The position numbers and the translations under genes were made by a program. Source: Megaustenia siamemsis (taxonomy: Eukaryota > Mollusca > Gastropoda > Stylommatophora > Ariophantidae). From it: a stretch of DNA of 64,000 nucleotides. Below, in pieces: positions 1 to 12,700 of this stretch. Numbering within the stretch: the stretch's first letter is position 1; each line of letters starts with the position of its first letter. The stretch spans positions 92,746,845 through 92,810,844 of the forward strand of contig JAVIAB010000124.1 of the NCBI GenBank assembly GCA_032433765.1, in the 5' to 3' direction. The notes below the pieces were generated by a model. The model was not told where the DNA came from. It ran no database searches and saw only the letters and a list, made by a program, of their open reading frames with translations.

Positions 1-345
1 TTTAAGAATCTCCCACGGTCACAATCTGGTCAGTGCATGTTTAAGAATCTCCCCAGCGTCACGACCTGGTCAGTGCATGTTTAAGAATCTCCCAGCGTCA
101 CGACCTGGTCAGTGCATGTTTAAGAATCTCCAAGCGTCACGACCTGGTCAGTGTATGTTTAAGAATCTCCCAGCGTCACGAACTGGTCAGTGCATAATTA
201 AGAATCTCCCAGGGTCACAACCTGGTCAGTGCATGTTTAAGAATCTCCCAGCGTCAAGAACAGGTCAGTGCATGTTTAACAATCTCCCAGTGTCACGACC
301 TGGTCAGTGCATGTTTAAGAATCTCCCAGCGTCACGAACTGGACA
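1..345. repeat. Subfamily A block (first, truncated by window)
   Basis: Units read GCATGTTTAAGAATCTCC followed by CAGCGTCACGACCTGGTCAGT. They differ from subfamily C by TTTAAGAATC in place of TTTGAGGTTC, GTCACGACC in place of GTTACGAAC, and TGGTCAGT in place of TGAACAGT. The block passes into subfamily C at about 346, through a unit with the hybrid end GAACTGGACAGTGCGTG. Confidence 0.93.
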
Positions 346-3300
346 GTGCGTGTTTGAGGTTCTCCATGCGCTACGGAATGAACAGTGGGTGTTTGAGATT
401 CTCCCATGATTTACGAACTGAACAGTGGGTGTTTGAGGTTCTCCCTGTGTTACGAAATGAACACTGGGTGTTTGAGGTTCTCCATGTGTTACAAACTGAA
501 CAGTGCGTGTTTGAGGTTCTCCATGCGCTACGGCCTAAACAGTGGGTGTTTGAGGTTCTCCCAGAGTTACGAATTGAACAGTGGGTGTTTGAGGTTCTCC
601 CAGTTACGAATTGAACAGTTTATGTTTGAGGTACTCCAAGAGTTACGAAATGAACAGTTGGTGTTTGAGGTTCTCCCAGAGTTACGAATTGAACAGTGGG
701 TGTTTGAGGTTCTCCCAGAGTTACGAATTGAACAGTGGGTGTTTGAGGTTCTCCCAGAGTTACGAAATGAACAGTGGGTGTTTGAGGTTCTCCCAGAGTT
801 ACGAAATGAACAGTTTATGTTTGAGGTTCTCCCAGAGTTACGAAATAAACAGTGGGTTTTTGAGGTTCTCACAGAGTTAAGAAATGAACAGTGAGTGCGT
901 TAGGTTCTCCCAGCGATACGAACTGAACAGTACGTGTTTGAGGTTCTCCATGCGCTACGAAATGAACAGTGGGTGTTTGAGGTTCTCCCAGAGTTACGAA
1001 CTGAACAGTGCATGTTGAGGTTCTCCCAGGATTACGAACTGAACGGTGCGTGTTTGAGGTTCTCCATGCGCTACGAAATGAACAGTGGGTGTTTGAGGTT
1101 CTCCATGCGCTACGAAATGAACAGTGCGTGTTTGAGGTTCTCCATGTGTTACGAACTGAATAGTGCGTGTTTGAGGTTCTCCATATGTTACGAACCGAAC
1201 AGTGCGTGTTTGAGGTTCTCCATATGTTACGAAATGAACAGTGGGTGTTTGAGGTTCTCCATGTGTTACGAAATGAACATAGGGTGTTTGAGGTTCTCCA
1301 TGTGTTACGAACTGAACAGTGCGTGTTTGAGGTTCTCCATGTGTTACGAACTGAACAGTGCGTGTTTGAGGTTCTCCATGTGTGACGAACTGAACAGTGG
1401 GGGTTTGAGATTCTCCATACGTTACGAACTGAACAGAGCGTGTTTGCGGTTCTCCGTGTGTTACGAACTGAACAGTGCGTTTTTGAGGTTCTCCATGTGT
1501 TACGAAATGAACAGTGGGTGTTTGAGGTTCTCCCAGAGTTACGAATTGAACAGTGGGTGTTTGAGGTTCTCCATGTGTTACGAACTGAACAGTGCGTGTT
1601 TGAGATTCTCCATATGTTACGAACTGAACAGTGCGTGTTTGAGGTTCTCCTTGTGTTACGAATTGAACAGTGCGTGTTTGAGGTTCTCCCAGAGTTACGA
1701 TTTGAACAGTGGGTGTTTGATGTTCTCCCAGAGTTACGAATTGAACATTGGGTGTTTGAGGTTCTCCCAGAGTTACGAATTGAAGAGTGGGTGTTTGAGG
1801 TTCTCCCAGAGTTACGAAATGAACAGTGGGTGCTTTAGGTTCTCCCAGCGATACGAACTGAACAGTACGTGTTTGAGGTTCTCCAAGCGCTACGAAATGA
1901 ACAGTGGGTGTTTGAGGTTCTCCCAGAGTTACGAACTGAACAGTGCGTGTTTGACTTTCTCCATGCGCTACGAAATGAACAGTGGGTGTTTGAGGTTCTC
2001 CCAGAGTTACGAAATGAACACTGAGTGTTTGAGATTCTCCCATGATTTACGAACTGAACAGTGCGTGTTTGAGGTTCTCCATGCGCTACGAAATGAACAG
2101 TGCGTATTTGAGGTTCTCCATGTGTTACGTCCTGAACAGTGCGTGTTTGAGGTTCTCCATGAGCTACGAAATGAACAGTGGGTGTTTGAGGTTCTCCATG
2201 CGCTACGAAATGAACAGTGCGTGTTTGAGGTTCTCCATGTGTTACGGACTGAACATTGCGTGTTTGAGGTTCTCCATATGTTACGAAGCGAACAGTGCGT
2301 GTTTGAGGTTCTCCATATGTTACGAAATGAACAGTGGGTGTTTGAGGTTCTCCATGTGTTACGAAATGAACATTGGGTGTTTGAGGTTCTCCATGTGTTA
2401 CGAACTGAACAGTGCGTGTTTGAGGTTCTTCATGTGTTACGAAATGAACAGTGGGTGTTTGAGGTTCTCCATGTGTTACGAACTGAACAGTGCGTGTTTG
2501 AGGTTCTCCATGTGTTACGAACTGAACAGTGCGTGTTTGAGGTTCTCCATGTTTGACGAACTGAACAGTGCGTGTTTGAGATTCTCCATATGTTACGAAC
2601 TTAACAGAGCGTGTTTGAGGTTCTCCGTGTGTTACGAACTGAACAGTGCGTGTTTGAGGTTCTCCATGTGTTACGAAATGAACAGTGGGTGTTTGAGGTT
2701 CTCCATGTGTTACGAACTGAACAGTGCGTGTTTGAGGTTCTCCATATGTTACGAAATGAACAGTGGGTGTTTGAGGTTCTCCATGTGTTACGAAATGAAC
2801 AGTGGGTGTTTGAGGTTCTCCATGTGTTACGAACTGAACAGTGCGTGTTTGAGGTTCTCCATATGTTACGAATGAACAGTGCGTGTTTGAGGTTCTCCTT
2901 GTGTTACGAATTGAACAGTGGGTGTTTGAGGTTCTCCCAGAGTTACGAATTGAACAGAGGGTGTTTGAGGTTCTCCCAGAGTTACGAATTGAACATTGGG
3001 TGTTTGAGGTTCTCCAGAGTTACGAATTGAACAGTGGGTGTTTGAGGTTCTCCCAGAGTTACGAAATGAACAGTGGGTGTTTGGTTCTCCCAGCGTTACG
3101 AACTGAACAGTACGTGTTTGAGGTTCTCCAAGCGCTACGAAATGAACAGTGGGTGTTTGAGGTTCTCCCAGAGTTACGAACTGAACAGTGCGTGTTTGAC
3201 TTTCTCCATGCGCTACGAAATGAACAGTGGGTGTTTGAGGTTCTCCCAGAGTTACGAAATGAACAGTGAGTGTTTGAGATTCTCCATGATTTACGAACTG

Positions 3301-5065
3301 AACAGTGCGTGTTTGAGGTTCTCCATGCGCTACGAAATGAACAGTGCGTATTTGGTTCTCCATGTGTTACGAACTGAACAGTGCGTGTTTGAGGTTCTCC
3401 ATGAGCTACGAAATGAACAGTGGGTGTTTGAGGTTCTCCATGCGCTACGAAATGAACAGTGCGTGTTTGAGGTTCTCCATGTGTTACGAACTGAACATTG
3501 CGTGTTTGAGGTTCTCCATATGTTACGAAGCGAACAGTGCGTGTTTGAGGTTCTCCATATGTTACGAAATGAACAGTGGTGTTTGAGGTTCTCCATGTGT
3601 TACGAAATGAACATGGGTGTTTGAGGTTCTCCATGTGTTACGAACTGAACAGTGCGTGTTTGAGGTTCTCCATGTGTTACGAAATGAACAGTGGGTGTTT
3701 GAGGTTCTCCATGTGTTACGAACTGAACAGTGCGTGTTTGAGGTTCTCCATGTGTTACGAACTGAACAGTGCGTGTTTGCGGTTCTCCGTGTGTTACGAA
3801 CTGAACAGTGCGTTTTTGAGGTTCTCCATGTGTTACGAAATGAACAGTGGGTGTTTGAGGTTCTCCCAGAGTTACGAATTGAACAGTGGGTGTTTGAGGT
3901 TCTCCATGTTACGAAATGAACAGTGGGTGTTTGAGGTTCTCCAGCGTTACGAACTGAACAGTGCGTGTTTGAGGTTCTCCTTGTGTTACGAATTGAACAG
4001 TGCGTGTTTGAGGTTCTCCCAGAGTTACGAATTGAACAGTGGGTGTTTGATGTTCTCCCAGAGTTACGAATTGAACATTGGGTGTTTGAGGTTCTCCCAG
4101 AGTTACGAATTGAAGAGTGGGTGTTTGAGGTTCTCCCAGAGTTACGAAATGAACAGTGGGTGCTTTAGGTTCTCCCAGCGATACGAACTGAACAGTACGT
4201 GTTTGAGGTTCTCCAAGCGCTACGAAATGAACAGTGGGTGTTTGAGGTTCTCCCAGAGTTACGAACTGAACAGTGCGTGTTTGACTTTCTCCATGCGCTA
4301 CGAAATGAACAGTGGGTGTTTGAGGTTCTCCCAGAGTTACGAAATGAACACTGAGTGTTTGAGATTCTCCCATGATTTACGAACTGAACAGTGCGTGTTT
4401 GAGGTTCTCCATGCGCTACGAAATGAACAGTGCGTATTTGAGGTTCTCCATGTGTTACGAACTGAACAGTGCGTGTTTGAGGTTCTCAAAGAGCTACGAA
4501 ATGAACAGTGGGTGTTTGAGGTTCTCCATGCGCTACGAAATGAACAGTGCGTGTTTGAGGTTCTCCATGTGTTACGGACTGAACATTGCGTGTTTGAGGT
4601 TCTCCATATGTTACGAAGCGAACAGTGCGTGTTTGAGGTTCTCCATATGTTACGAAATGAACAGTGGGTGTTTGAGGTTCTCCATGTGTTACGAAATGAA
4701 CATTGGGTGTTTGAGGTTCTCCATGTGTTACGAACTGAACAGTGCGTGTTTGAGGTTCTTCATGTGTTACGAAATGAACAGTGGGTGTTTGAGGTTCTCC
4801 ATGTGTTACGAACTGAACAGTGCGTGTTTGAGGTTCTCCATGTGTTACGAACTGAACAGTGCGTGTTTGAGGTTCTCCATGTGTGACGAACTGAACAGTG
4901 CGTGTTTGAGATTCTCCATATGTTACGAACTTAACAGAGCGTGTTTGAGGTTCTCCGTGTGTTACGAACTGAACAGTGCGTGTTTGAGGTTCTCCATGTG
5001 TTACGAAATGAACAGTGGGTGTTTGAGGTTCTCCATGTGTTACGAACTGAACAGTGCGTGTTTCA
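346..5065. repeat. Subfamily C block 1
   Basis: Subfamily C units, TTTGAGGTTCTCC then TACGAA then TGAACAGTG. The block includes an internal duplication: the marker unit ending in CTCCCATGATTTACG lies near 2,040 and again near 4,372, a spacing of 2,330 bp. The corresponding C block of the next super-unit lacks this extra copy. The right edge is a unit with TTTCATTTTCTTCTAGCG. Confidence 0.9.
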
Positions 5066-5690
5066 TTTTCTTCTAGCGTTATGATCTGGCAGAGCGTGTT
5101 TGATTTTCTCCGAGCGTTACGACCTGGACAGAGCGTGTTTGATTTTCTCCCAGCGTTACGACCTGGACAGAGCGTGTTTGATTTTCTCCAAACGTTACGA
5201 CCTGGAAAAAACCTGTTTGATTTTCTCCGAGCGTTACGACCTGGACAGAGCGTGTTTGATTTTCTCCGAGCGTTACGACCTGGACAGAGCGTGTTTGATT
5301 TTCTCCGAGCGTTACGACCTGGACAGAGCGTGTTTGATTTTCTCCCATCGTTACGACCTGGACAGAGCGTGTTTGATTTTCTCCCAGCGTTACGACCTGG
5401 ACAGAGCGTGTTTGATTTTCTCCCAGCGTTACGACCTGGACAGAGCGTGTTTGATTTCTCCCAGCGTTACGACCTGGACAGAGCGTGTTTGATTTTCTCC
5501 GAGCGTTACGACCTGGACAGAGCGTGTTTGATTTTCTCCCAGCGTTGCGACCTGGACAGAGCGCGTTTGATTATCTCCGAGCGTTACGACCTGGACAGAG
5601 CGTGTTTGATTTTCTCCGAGCGTTACGACCTGGACATAGCGTATTTGATTTTCTCCCAGCGTTACGACCTGGACAGAGCGTTTTTAAGGT
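5066..5690. repeat. Subfamily B block 1
   Basis: Units read GAGCGTGTTTGATTTTCTCC followed by GAGCGTTACGACCTGGACA, with GAG and CAG variants in the middle. This subfamily has up to four CpGs per unit. The block leaves subfamily C near 5,066 and changes to subfamily A near 5,690 through a hybrid unit GAGCGTTTTTAAGGTTCTCC. Confidence 0.93.
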
Positions 5691-6299
5691 TCTCCAGACG
5701 CCACGACCTGGACAGTGCATGTTTAAGAATCTCCCAGCGCCACGACCTGGTCAGTGCATGTTTAAGAATCTCCCAGCGTCACGACCTGGTCAGTGCATGT
5801 TTAAGAATCTCCCAGGGTCACAACCTGGTCAGTGCATGTTTAAGAATCTCCCAGCGTCACGACCTGGTCAGTGCATGTTTAAGAATCTCACAGCGTCACG
5901 ACCTGGACAGGGCATGTTTAAAATCTCCCAGCGTCACGACCTGGTCAGAGCATGTTTAAGAATCTCCCACGGTCACAATCTGGTCAGTGCATGTTTAAGA
6001 ATCTCCCCAGCGTCACGACCTGGTCAGTGCATGTTTAAGAATCTCCCAGCGTCACGACCTGGTCAGTGCATGTTTAAGAATCTCCAAGCGTCACGACCTG
6101 GTCAGTGTATGTTTAAGAATCTCCCAGCGTCACGAACTGGTCAGTGCATAATTAAGAATCTCCCAGGGTCACAACCTGGTCAGTGCATGTTTAAGAATCT
6201 CCCAGCGTCAAGAACAGGTCAGTGCATGTTTAACAATCTCCCAGTGTCACGACCTGGTCAGTGCATGTTTAAGAATCTCCCAGCGTCACGAACTGGACA
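5691..6299. repeat. Subfamily A block 2
   Basis: Same unit type as 1-345. From 5,955 onward it repeats the start of the window almost base for base (position 1 corresponds to 5,955), including rare variants such as GTGCATAATTAAGAATC and GTCAAGAACAGGTC. Confidence 0.93.
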
Positions 6300-8535
6300 G
6301 TGCGTGTTTGAGGTTCTCCATGCGCTACGGAATGAACAGTGGGTGTTTGAGATTCTCCCATGATTTACGAACTGAACAGTGGGTGTTTGAGGTTCTCCCT
6401 GTGTTACGAAATGAACACTGGTGTTTGAGGTTCTCCATGTGTTACAAACTGAACAGTGCGTGTTTGAGGTTCTCCATGCGCTACGGCCTGAACAGTGGGT
6501 GTTTGAGGTTCTCCCAGAGTTACGAATTGAACAGTGGGTGTTTGAGGTTCTCCCAGTTACGAATTGAACAGTTTATGTTTGAGGTTCTCCAAGAGTTACG
6601 AAATGAACAGTTGGTGTTTGAGGTTCTCCCAGAGTTACGAATTGAACAGTGGGTGTTTGAGGTTCTCCCAGAGTTACGAATTGAACAGTGGGTGTTTGAG
6701 GTTCTCCCAGAGTTACGAAATGAACAGTGGGTGTTTGAGGTTCTCCCAGAGTTACGAAATGAACAGTTTATGTTTGAGGTTCTCCCAGAGTTACGAAATA
6801 AACAGTGGGTTTTTGAGGTTCTCACAGAGTTAAGAAATGAACAGTGAGTGCGTTAGGTTCTCCCAGCGATACGAACTGAACAGTGCGTGTTTGAGGTTCT
6901 CCATGCGCTACGAAATGAACAGTGGGTGTTTGAGGTTCTCCATGCGCTACGAAATGAACAGTGCGTGTTTGAGGTTCTCCATGTGTTACGAACTGAATAG
7001 TGCGTGTTTGAGGTTCTCCATATGTTACGAACCGAACAGTGCGTGTTTGAGGTTCTCCATATGTTACGAAATGAACAGTGGGTGTTTGAGGTTCTCCATG
7101 TGTTACGAAATGAACATAGGGTGTTTGAGGTTCTCCATGTGTTACGAACTGAACAGTGCGTGTTTGAGGTTCTCCATGTGTTACGAACTGAACAGTGCGT
7201 GTTTGAGGTTCTCCATGTGTGACGAACTGAACAGTGGGGGTTTGAGATTCTCCATACGTTACGAACTGAACAGAGCGTGTTTGCGGTTCTCCGTGTGTTA
7301 CGAACTGAACAGTGCGTTTTTGAGGTTCTCCATGTGTTACGAAATGAACAGTGGGTGTTTGAGGTTCTCCCAGAGTTACGAATTGAACAGTGGGTGTTTG
7401 AGGTTCTCCATGTGTTACGAACTGAACAGTGCGTGTTTGAGATTCTCCATATGTTACGAACTGAACAGTGCGTGTTTGAGGTTCTCCTTGTGTTACGAAT
7501 TGAACAGTGCGTGTTTGAGGTTCTCCCAGAGTTACGAATGAACAGTGGGTGTTTGATGTTCTCCCAGAGTTACGAATTGAACATTGGGTGTTTGAGGTTC
7601 TCCCAGAGTTACGAATTGAAGAGTGGGTGTTTGAGGTTCTCCCAGAGTTACGAAATGAACAGTGGGTGCTTTAGGTTCTCCCAGCGATACGAACTGAACA
7701 GTACGTGTTTGAGGTTCTCCAAGCGCTACGAAATGAACAGTGGGTGTTTGAGGTTCTCCCAGAGTTACGAACTGAACAGTGCGTGTTTGACTTTCTCCAT
7801 GCGCTACGAAATGAACAGTGGGTGTTTGAGGTTCTCCCAGAGTTACGAAATGAACACTGAGTGTTTGAGATTCTCCCATGATTTACGAACTGAACAGTGC
7901 GTGTTTGAGGTTCTCCATGCGCTACGAAATGAACAGTGCGTATTTGAGGTTCTCCATGTGTTACGAACTGAACAGTGCGTGTTTGAGGTTCTCCATGAGC
8001 TACGAAATGAACAGTGGGTGTTTGAGGTTCTCCATGCGCTACGAAATGAACAGTGCGTGTTTGAGGTTCTCCATGTGTTACGGACTGAACATTGCGTGTT
8101 TGAGGTTCTCCATATGTTACGAAGCGAACAGTGCGTGTTTGAGGTTCTCCATATGTTACGAAATGAACATTGGGTGTTTGAGGTTCTCCATGTGTTACGA
8201 ACTGAACAGTGCGTGTTTGAGGTTCTTCATGTGTTACGAAATGAACAGTGGGTGTTTGAGGTTCTCCATGTGTTACGAACTGAACAGTGCGTGTTTGAGG
8301 TTCTCCATGTGTTACGAACTGAACAGTGCGTGTTTGAGGTTCTCCATGTGTGACGAACTGAACAGTGCGTGTTTGAGATTCTCCATATGTTACGAACTTA
8401 ACAGAGCGTGTTTGAGGTTCTCCGTGTGTTACGAACTGAACAGTGCGTGTTTGAGGTTCTCCATGTGTTACGAAATGAACAGTGGGTGTTTGAGGTTCTC
8501 CATGTGTTACGAACTGAACAGTGCGTGTTTCATTT
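6300..8535. repeat. Subfamily C block 2
   Basis: Shorter version of C block 1 (346-5,065), alignable to it at offsets of 5,954, then 5,837, then about 3,506 and 3,467 as whole units are lost. It ends at the same TTTCATTTTCTTCTAGCG junction unit as block 1. Confidence 0.88.
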
Positions 8536-9159
8536 TCTTCTAGCGTTATGATCTGGACAGAGCGTGTTTGATTTTCTCCGAGCGTTACGACCTGGACAGA
8601 GCGTGTTTGATTTTCTCCCAGCGTTACGACCTGGACAGATCGTGTTTGATTTTCTCCAAACGTTACGACCTGGAAAAAACCTGTTTGATTTTCTCCGAGC
8701 GTTACGACCTGGACAGAGCGTGTTTGATTTTCTCCGAGCGTTACGACCTGGACAGAGCGTGTTTGATTTTCTCCGAGCGTTACGACCTGGACAGAGCGTG
8801 TTTGATTTTCTCCCATCGTTACGACCTGGACAGAGCGTGTTTGATTTTCTCCCAGCGTTACGACCTGGACAGAGCGTGTTTGATTTTCTCCCAGCGTTAC
8901 GACCTGGACAGAGCGTGTTTGATTTTCTCCCAGCGTTACGACCTGGACAGAGCGTGTTTGATTTTCTCCGAGCGTTACGACCTGGACAGAGCGTGTTTGA
9001 TTTTCTCCCAGCGTTGCGACCTGGACAGAGCGCGTTTGATTATCTCCGAGCGTTACGACCTGGACAGAGCGTGTTTGATTTTCTCCGAGCGTTACGACCT
9101 GGACATAGCGTATTTGATTTTCTCCCAGCGTTACGACCTGGACAGAGCGTTTTTAAGGT
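8536..9159. repeat. Subfamily B block 2
   Basis: Second run of TTTGATTTTCTCC/GAGCGTTACGACCTGGACA units. It matches 5,066-5,690 including private variants such as CTGGAAAAAACCTG and GCGCGTTTGATTATCTCC, so it is a duplicate of that block and not an independent expansion. Confidence 0.93.
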
Positions 9160-9770
9160 TCTCCAGACGCCACGACCTGGACAGTGCATGTTTAAGAATC
9201 TCCCAGCGCCACGACCTGGTCAGTGCATGTTTAAGAATCTCCTAGCGTCACGACCTGGACAGTGCATGTTTAAGAATCTCCCAGCGTCACGACCTGGTCA
9301 GTGCATGTTTAAGAATCTCCCAGCGTCACGACCTGGTCAGTGCATGTTTAAGAATCTCACAGCGTCACGACCTGGACAGGGCATGTTTAAAAATCTCCCA
9401 GCGTCACGACCTGGTCAGAGCATGTTTAAGAATCTCCCACGGTCACAATCTGGTCAGTGCATGTTTAAGAATCTCCCCAGCGTCACGACCTGGTCAGTGC
9501 ATGTTTAAGAATCTCCCAGCGTCACGACCTGGTCAGTGCATGTTTAAGAATCTCCAAGCGTCACGACCTGGTCAGTGTATGTTTAAGAATCTCCCAGCGT
9601 CACGAACTGGTCAGTGCATAATTAAGAATCTCCCAGGGTCACAACCTGGTCAGTGCATGTTTAAGAATCTCCCAGCGTCAAGAACAGGTCAGTGCATGTT
9701 TAACAATCTCCCAGTGTCACGACCTGGTCAGTGCATGTTTAAGAATCTCCCAGCGTCACGAACTGGACAG
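9160..9770. repeat. Subfamily A block 3
   Basis: Third run of TTTAAGAATCTCC units, starting at the same B-to-A hybrid unit as block 2. From 9,425 it repeats position 1 onward at an offset of 9,424. Confidence 0.93.
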
Positions 9771-12700
9771 TGCGTGTTTGAGGTTCTCCATGCGCTACGG
9801 AATGAACAGTGGGTGTTTGAGATTCTCCCATGATTTACGAACTGAACAGTGGGTGTTTGAGGTTCTCCCTGTGTTACGAAATGAACACTGGGTGTTTGAG
9901 GTTCTCCATGTGTTACAAACTGAACAGTGCGTGTTTGAGGTTCTCCATGCGCTACGGCCTAAACAGTGGGTGTTTGAGGTTCTCCCAGAGTTACGAATTG
10001 AACAGTGGGTGTTTGAGGTTCTCCCAGTTACGAATTGAACAGTTTATGTTTGAGGTTCTCCAAGAGTTACGAAATGAACAGTTGGTGTTTGAGGTTCTCC
10101 CAGAGTTACGAATTGAACAGTGGGTGTTTGAGGTTCTCCCAGAGTTACGAATTGAACAGTGGGTGTTTGAGGTTCTCCCAGAGTTACGAAATGAACAGTG
10201 GGTGTTTGAGGTTCTCCCAGAGTTACGAAATGAACAGTTTATGTTTGAGGTTCTCCCAGAGTTACGAAATAAACAGTGGGTTTTTGAGGTTCTCACAGAG
10301 TTAAGAAATGAACAGTGAGTGCGTTAGGTTCTCCCAGCGATACGAACTGAACAGTACGTGTTTGAGGTTCTCCATGCGCTACGAAATGAACAGTGGGTGT
10401 TTGAGGTTCTCCCAGAGTTACGAATGAACATGGGTGTTTGAGGTTCTCCATGTGTTACGAACTGAACAGTGCGTGTTTGAGGTTCTCCATGTGTTACGAA
10501 CTGAACAGTGCGTGTTTGAGGTTCTCCATGTGTGACGAACTGAACAGTGGGGGTTTGAGGTTCTCCATACGTTACGAACTGAACAGTGCGTGTTTGAGGT
10601 TCTCCATGTGTTACGAACTGAACAGTGCGTGTTTGAGGTTCTCCATATGTTACGAACTGAACAGTGCGTGTTTGAGGTTCTCCATGTGTTACGAATTGAA
10701 CAGTGCGTGTTTGAGGTTCTCCCAGAGTTACGAATTGAACAGTGGGTGTTTGATGTTCTCCAGAGTTACGAATTGAACATTGGGTGTTTGAGGTTCTCCC
10801 AGAGTTACGAATTGAACAGTGGGTGTTTGAGGTTCTCCCAGAGTTACGAAATGAACAGTGGGTGTTTAGGTTCTCCCAGCGATACGAAATGAACAGTACG
10901 TGTTTGAGGTTCTCCAGCGCTACGAAATGAACAGTGGGTGTTTGAGGTTCTCCCAGAGTTACGAACTGAACAGTGCGTGTTTGACTTTCTCCATGCGCTA
11001 CGAAATGAACAGTGGGTGTTTGAGGTTCTCCCAGAGTTACGAAATGAACACTGAGTGTTTGAGATTCTCCCATGATTTACGAACTGAACAGTGCGTGTTT
11101 GAGGTTCTCCATGCGCTACGAAATGAACAGTGCGTATTTGAGGTTCTCCATGTGTTACGAACTGAACAGTGCGTGTTTGAGGTTCTCCATGAGCTACGAA
11201 ATGAACAGTGGGTGTTTGAGGTTCTCCATGCGCTACGAAATGAACAGTGCGTGTTTGAGGTTCTCCATGTGTTACGGACTGAACATTGCGTGTTTGAGGT
11301 TCTCCATATGTTACGAAGCGAACAGTGCGTGTTTGAGGTTCTCCATATGTTACGAAATGAACAGTGGGTGTTTGAGGTTCTCCATGTGTTACGAAATGAA
11401 CATTGGGTGTTTGAGGTTCTCCATGTGTTACGAACTGAACAGTGCGTGTTTGAGGTTCTCCATGTGTTACGAAATGAACAGTGGGTGTTTGAGGTTCTCC
11501 ATGTGTTACGAACTGAACAGTGCGTGTTTGAGGTTCTCCATGTGTTACGAACTGAACAGTGCGTGTTTGAGGTTCTCCATGTTTGACGAACTGAACAGTG
11601 CGTGTTTGAGATTCTCCATATGTTACGAACTGAACAGAGCGTGTTTGAGGTTCTCCATGTGTTACGAACTGAACAGTGCGTGTTTGAGGTTCTCCATGTG
11701 TTACGAAATGAACAGTGGGTGTTTGAGGTTCTCCATGTGTTACGAACTGAACAGTGCGTGTTTGAGGTTCTCCATGTGTTACGAACTGAACAGTGCGTGT
11801 TTGAGGTTCTCCATGTGTGACGAACTGAACAGTGGGGGTTTGAGATTCTCCATACGTTACGAACTGAACAGAGCGTGTTTGAGGTTCTCCGTGTGTTACG
11901 AACTGAACAGTGCGTTTTTGAGGTTCTCCATGTGTTACGAAATGAACAGTGGGTGTTTGAGGTTCTCCAGAGTTACGAATTGAACAGTGGGTGTTTGAGG
12001 TTCTCCATGTGTTACGAACTGAACAGTGCGTGTTTGAGATTCTCCATATGTTACGAACTGAACAGTGCGTGTTTGAGGTTCTCCTTGTGTTACGAATTGA
12101 ACAGTGGGTGTTTGAGGTTCTCCAGAGTTACGAATTGAACAGAGGGTGTTTGAGGTTCTCCCAGAGTTACGAATTGAACATGGGTGTTTGAGGTTCTCCC
12201 AGAGTTACGAATTGAAGAGTGGGTGTTTGAGGTTCTCCCAGAGTTACGAACTGAACAGTGCGTGTTTGACTTTCTCCATGCGCTACGAAATGAACAGTGG
12301 GTGTTTGAGGTTCTCCCAGAGTTACGAAATGAACACTGAGTGTTTGAGATTCTCCCATGATTTACGAACTGAACAGTGCGTGTTTGAGGTTCTCCATGCG
12401 CTACGAAATGAACAGTGCGTATTTGAGGTTCTCCATGTGTTACGAACTGAACAGTGCGTGTTTGAGGTTCTCCATGAGCTACGAAATGAACAGTGGGTGT
12501 TTGAGGTTCTCCATGCGCTACGAAATGAACAGTGCGTGTTTGAGGTTCTCCATGTGTTACGGACTGAACATTGCGTGTTTGAGGTTCTCCATATGTTACG
12601 AAGCGAACAGTGCGTGTTTGAGGTTCTCCATATGTTACGAAATGAACAGTGGGTGTTTGAGGTTCTCCATGTGTTACGAAATGAACATTGGGTGTTTGAG

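Larger units (their letters stand above)
5955..9424. repeat. A-C-B super-unit, full copy of 3,470 bp
   Basis: The sequence starting TTTAAGAATCTCCCACGGTC occurs at 1, 5,955 and 9,425. The copy from 5,955 to 9,424 is 3,470 bp, one base short of 89 units, and contains blocks A, C, B and the next A in order. Compared with the first super-unit it lacks exactly 117 bp (three units) near 6,880 and 39 bp (one unit) near 8,160, plus the 2.3-kb internal duplication. Such whole-unit differences are what unequal exchange or slippage between units produces. Confidence 0.88.
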
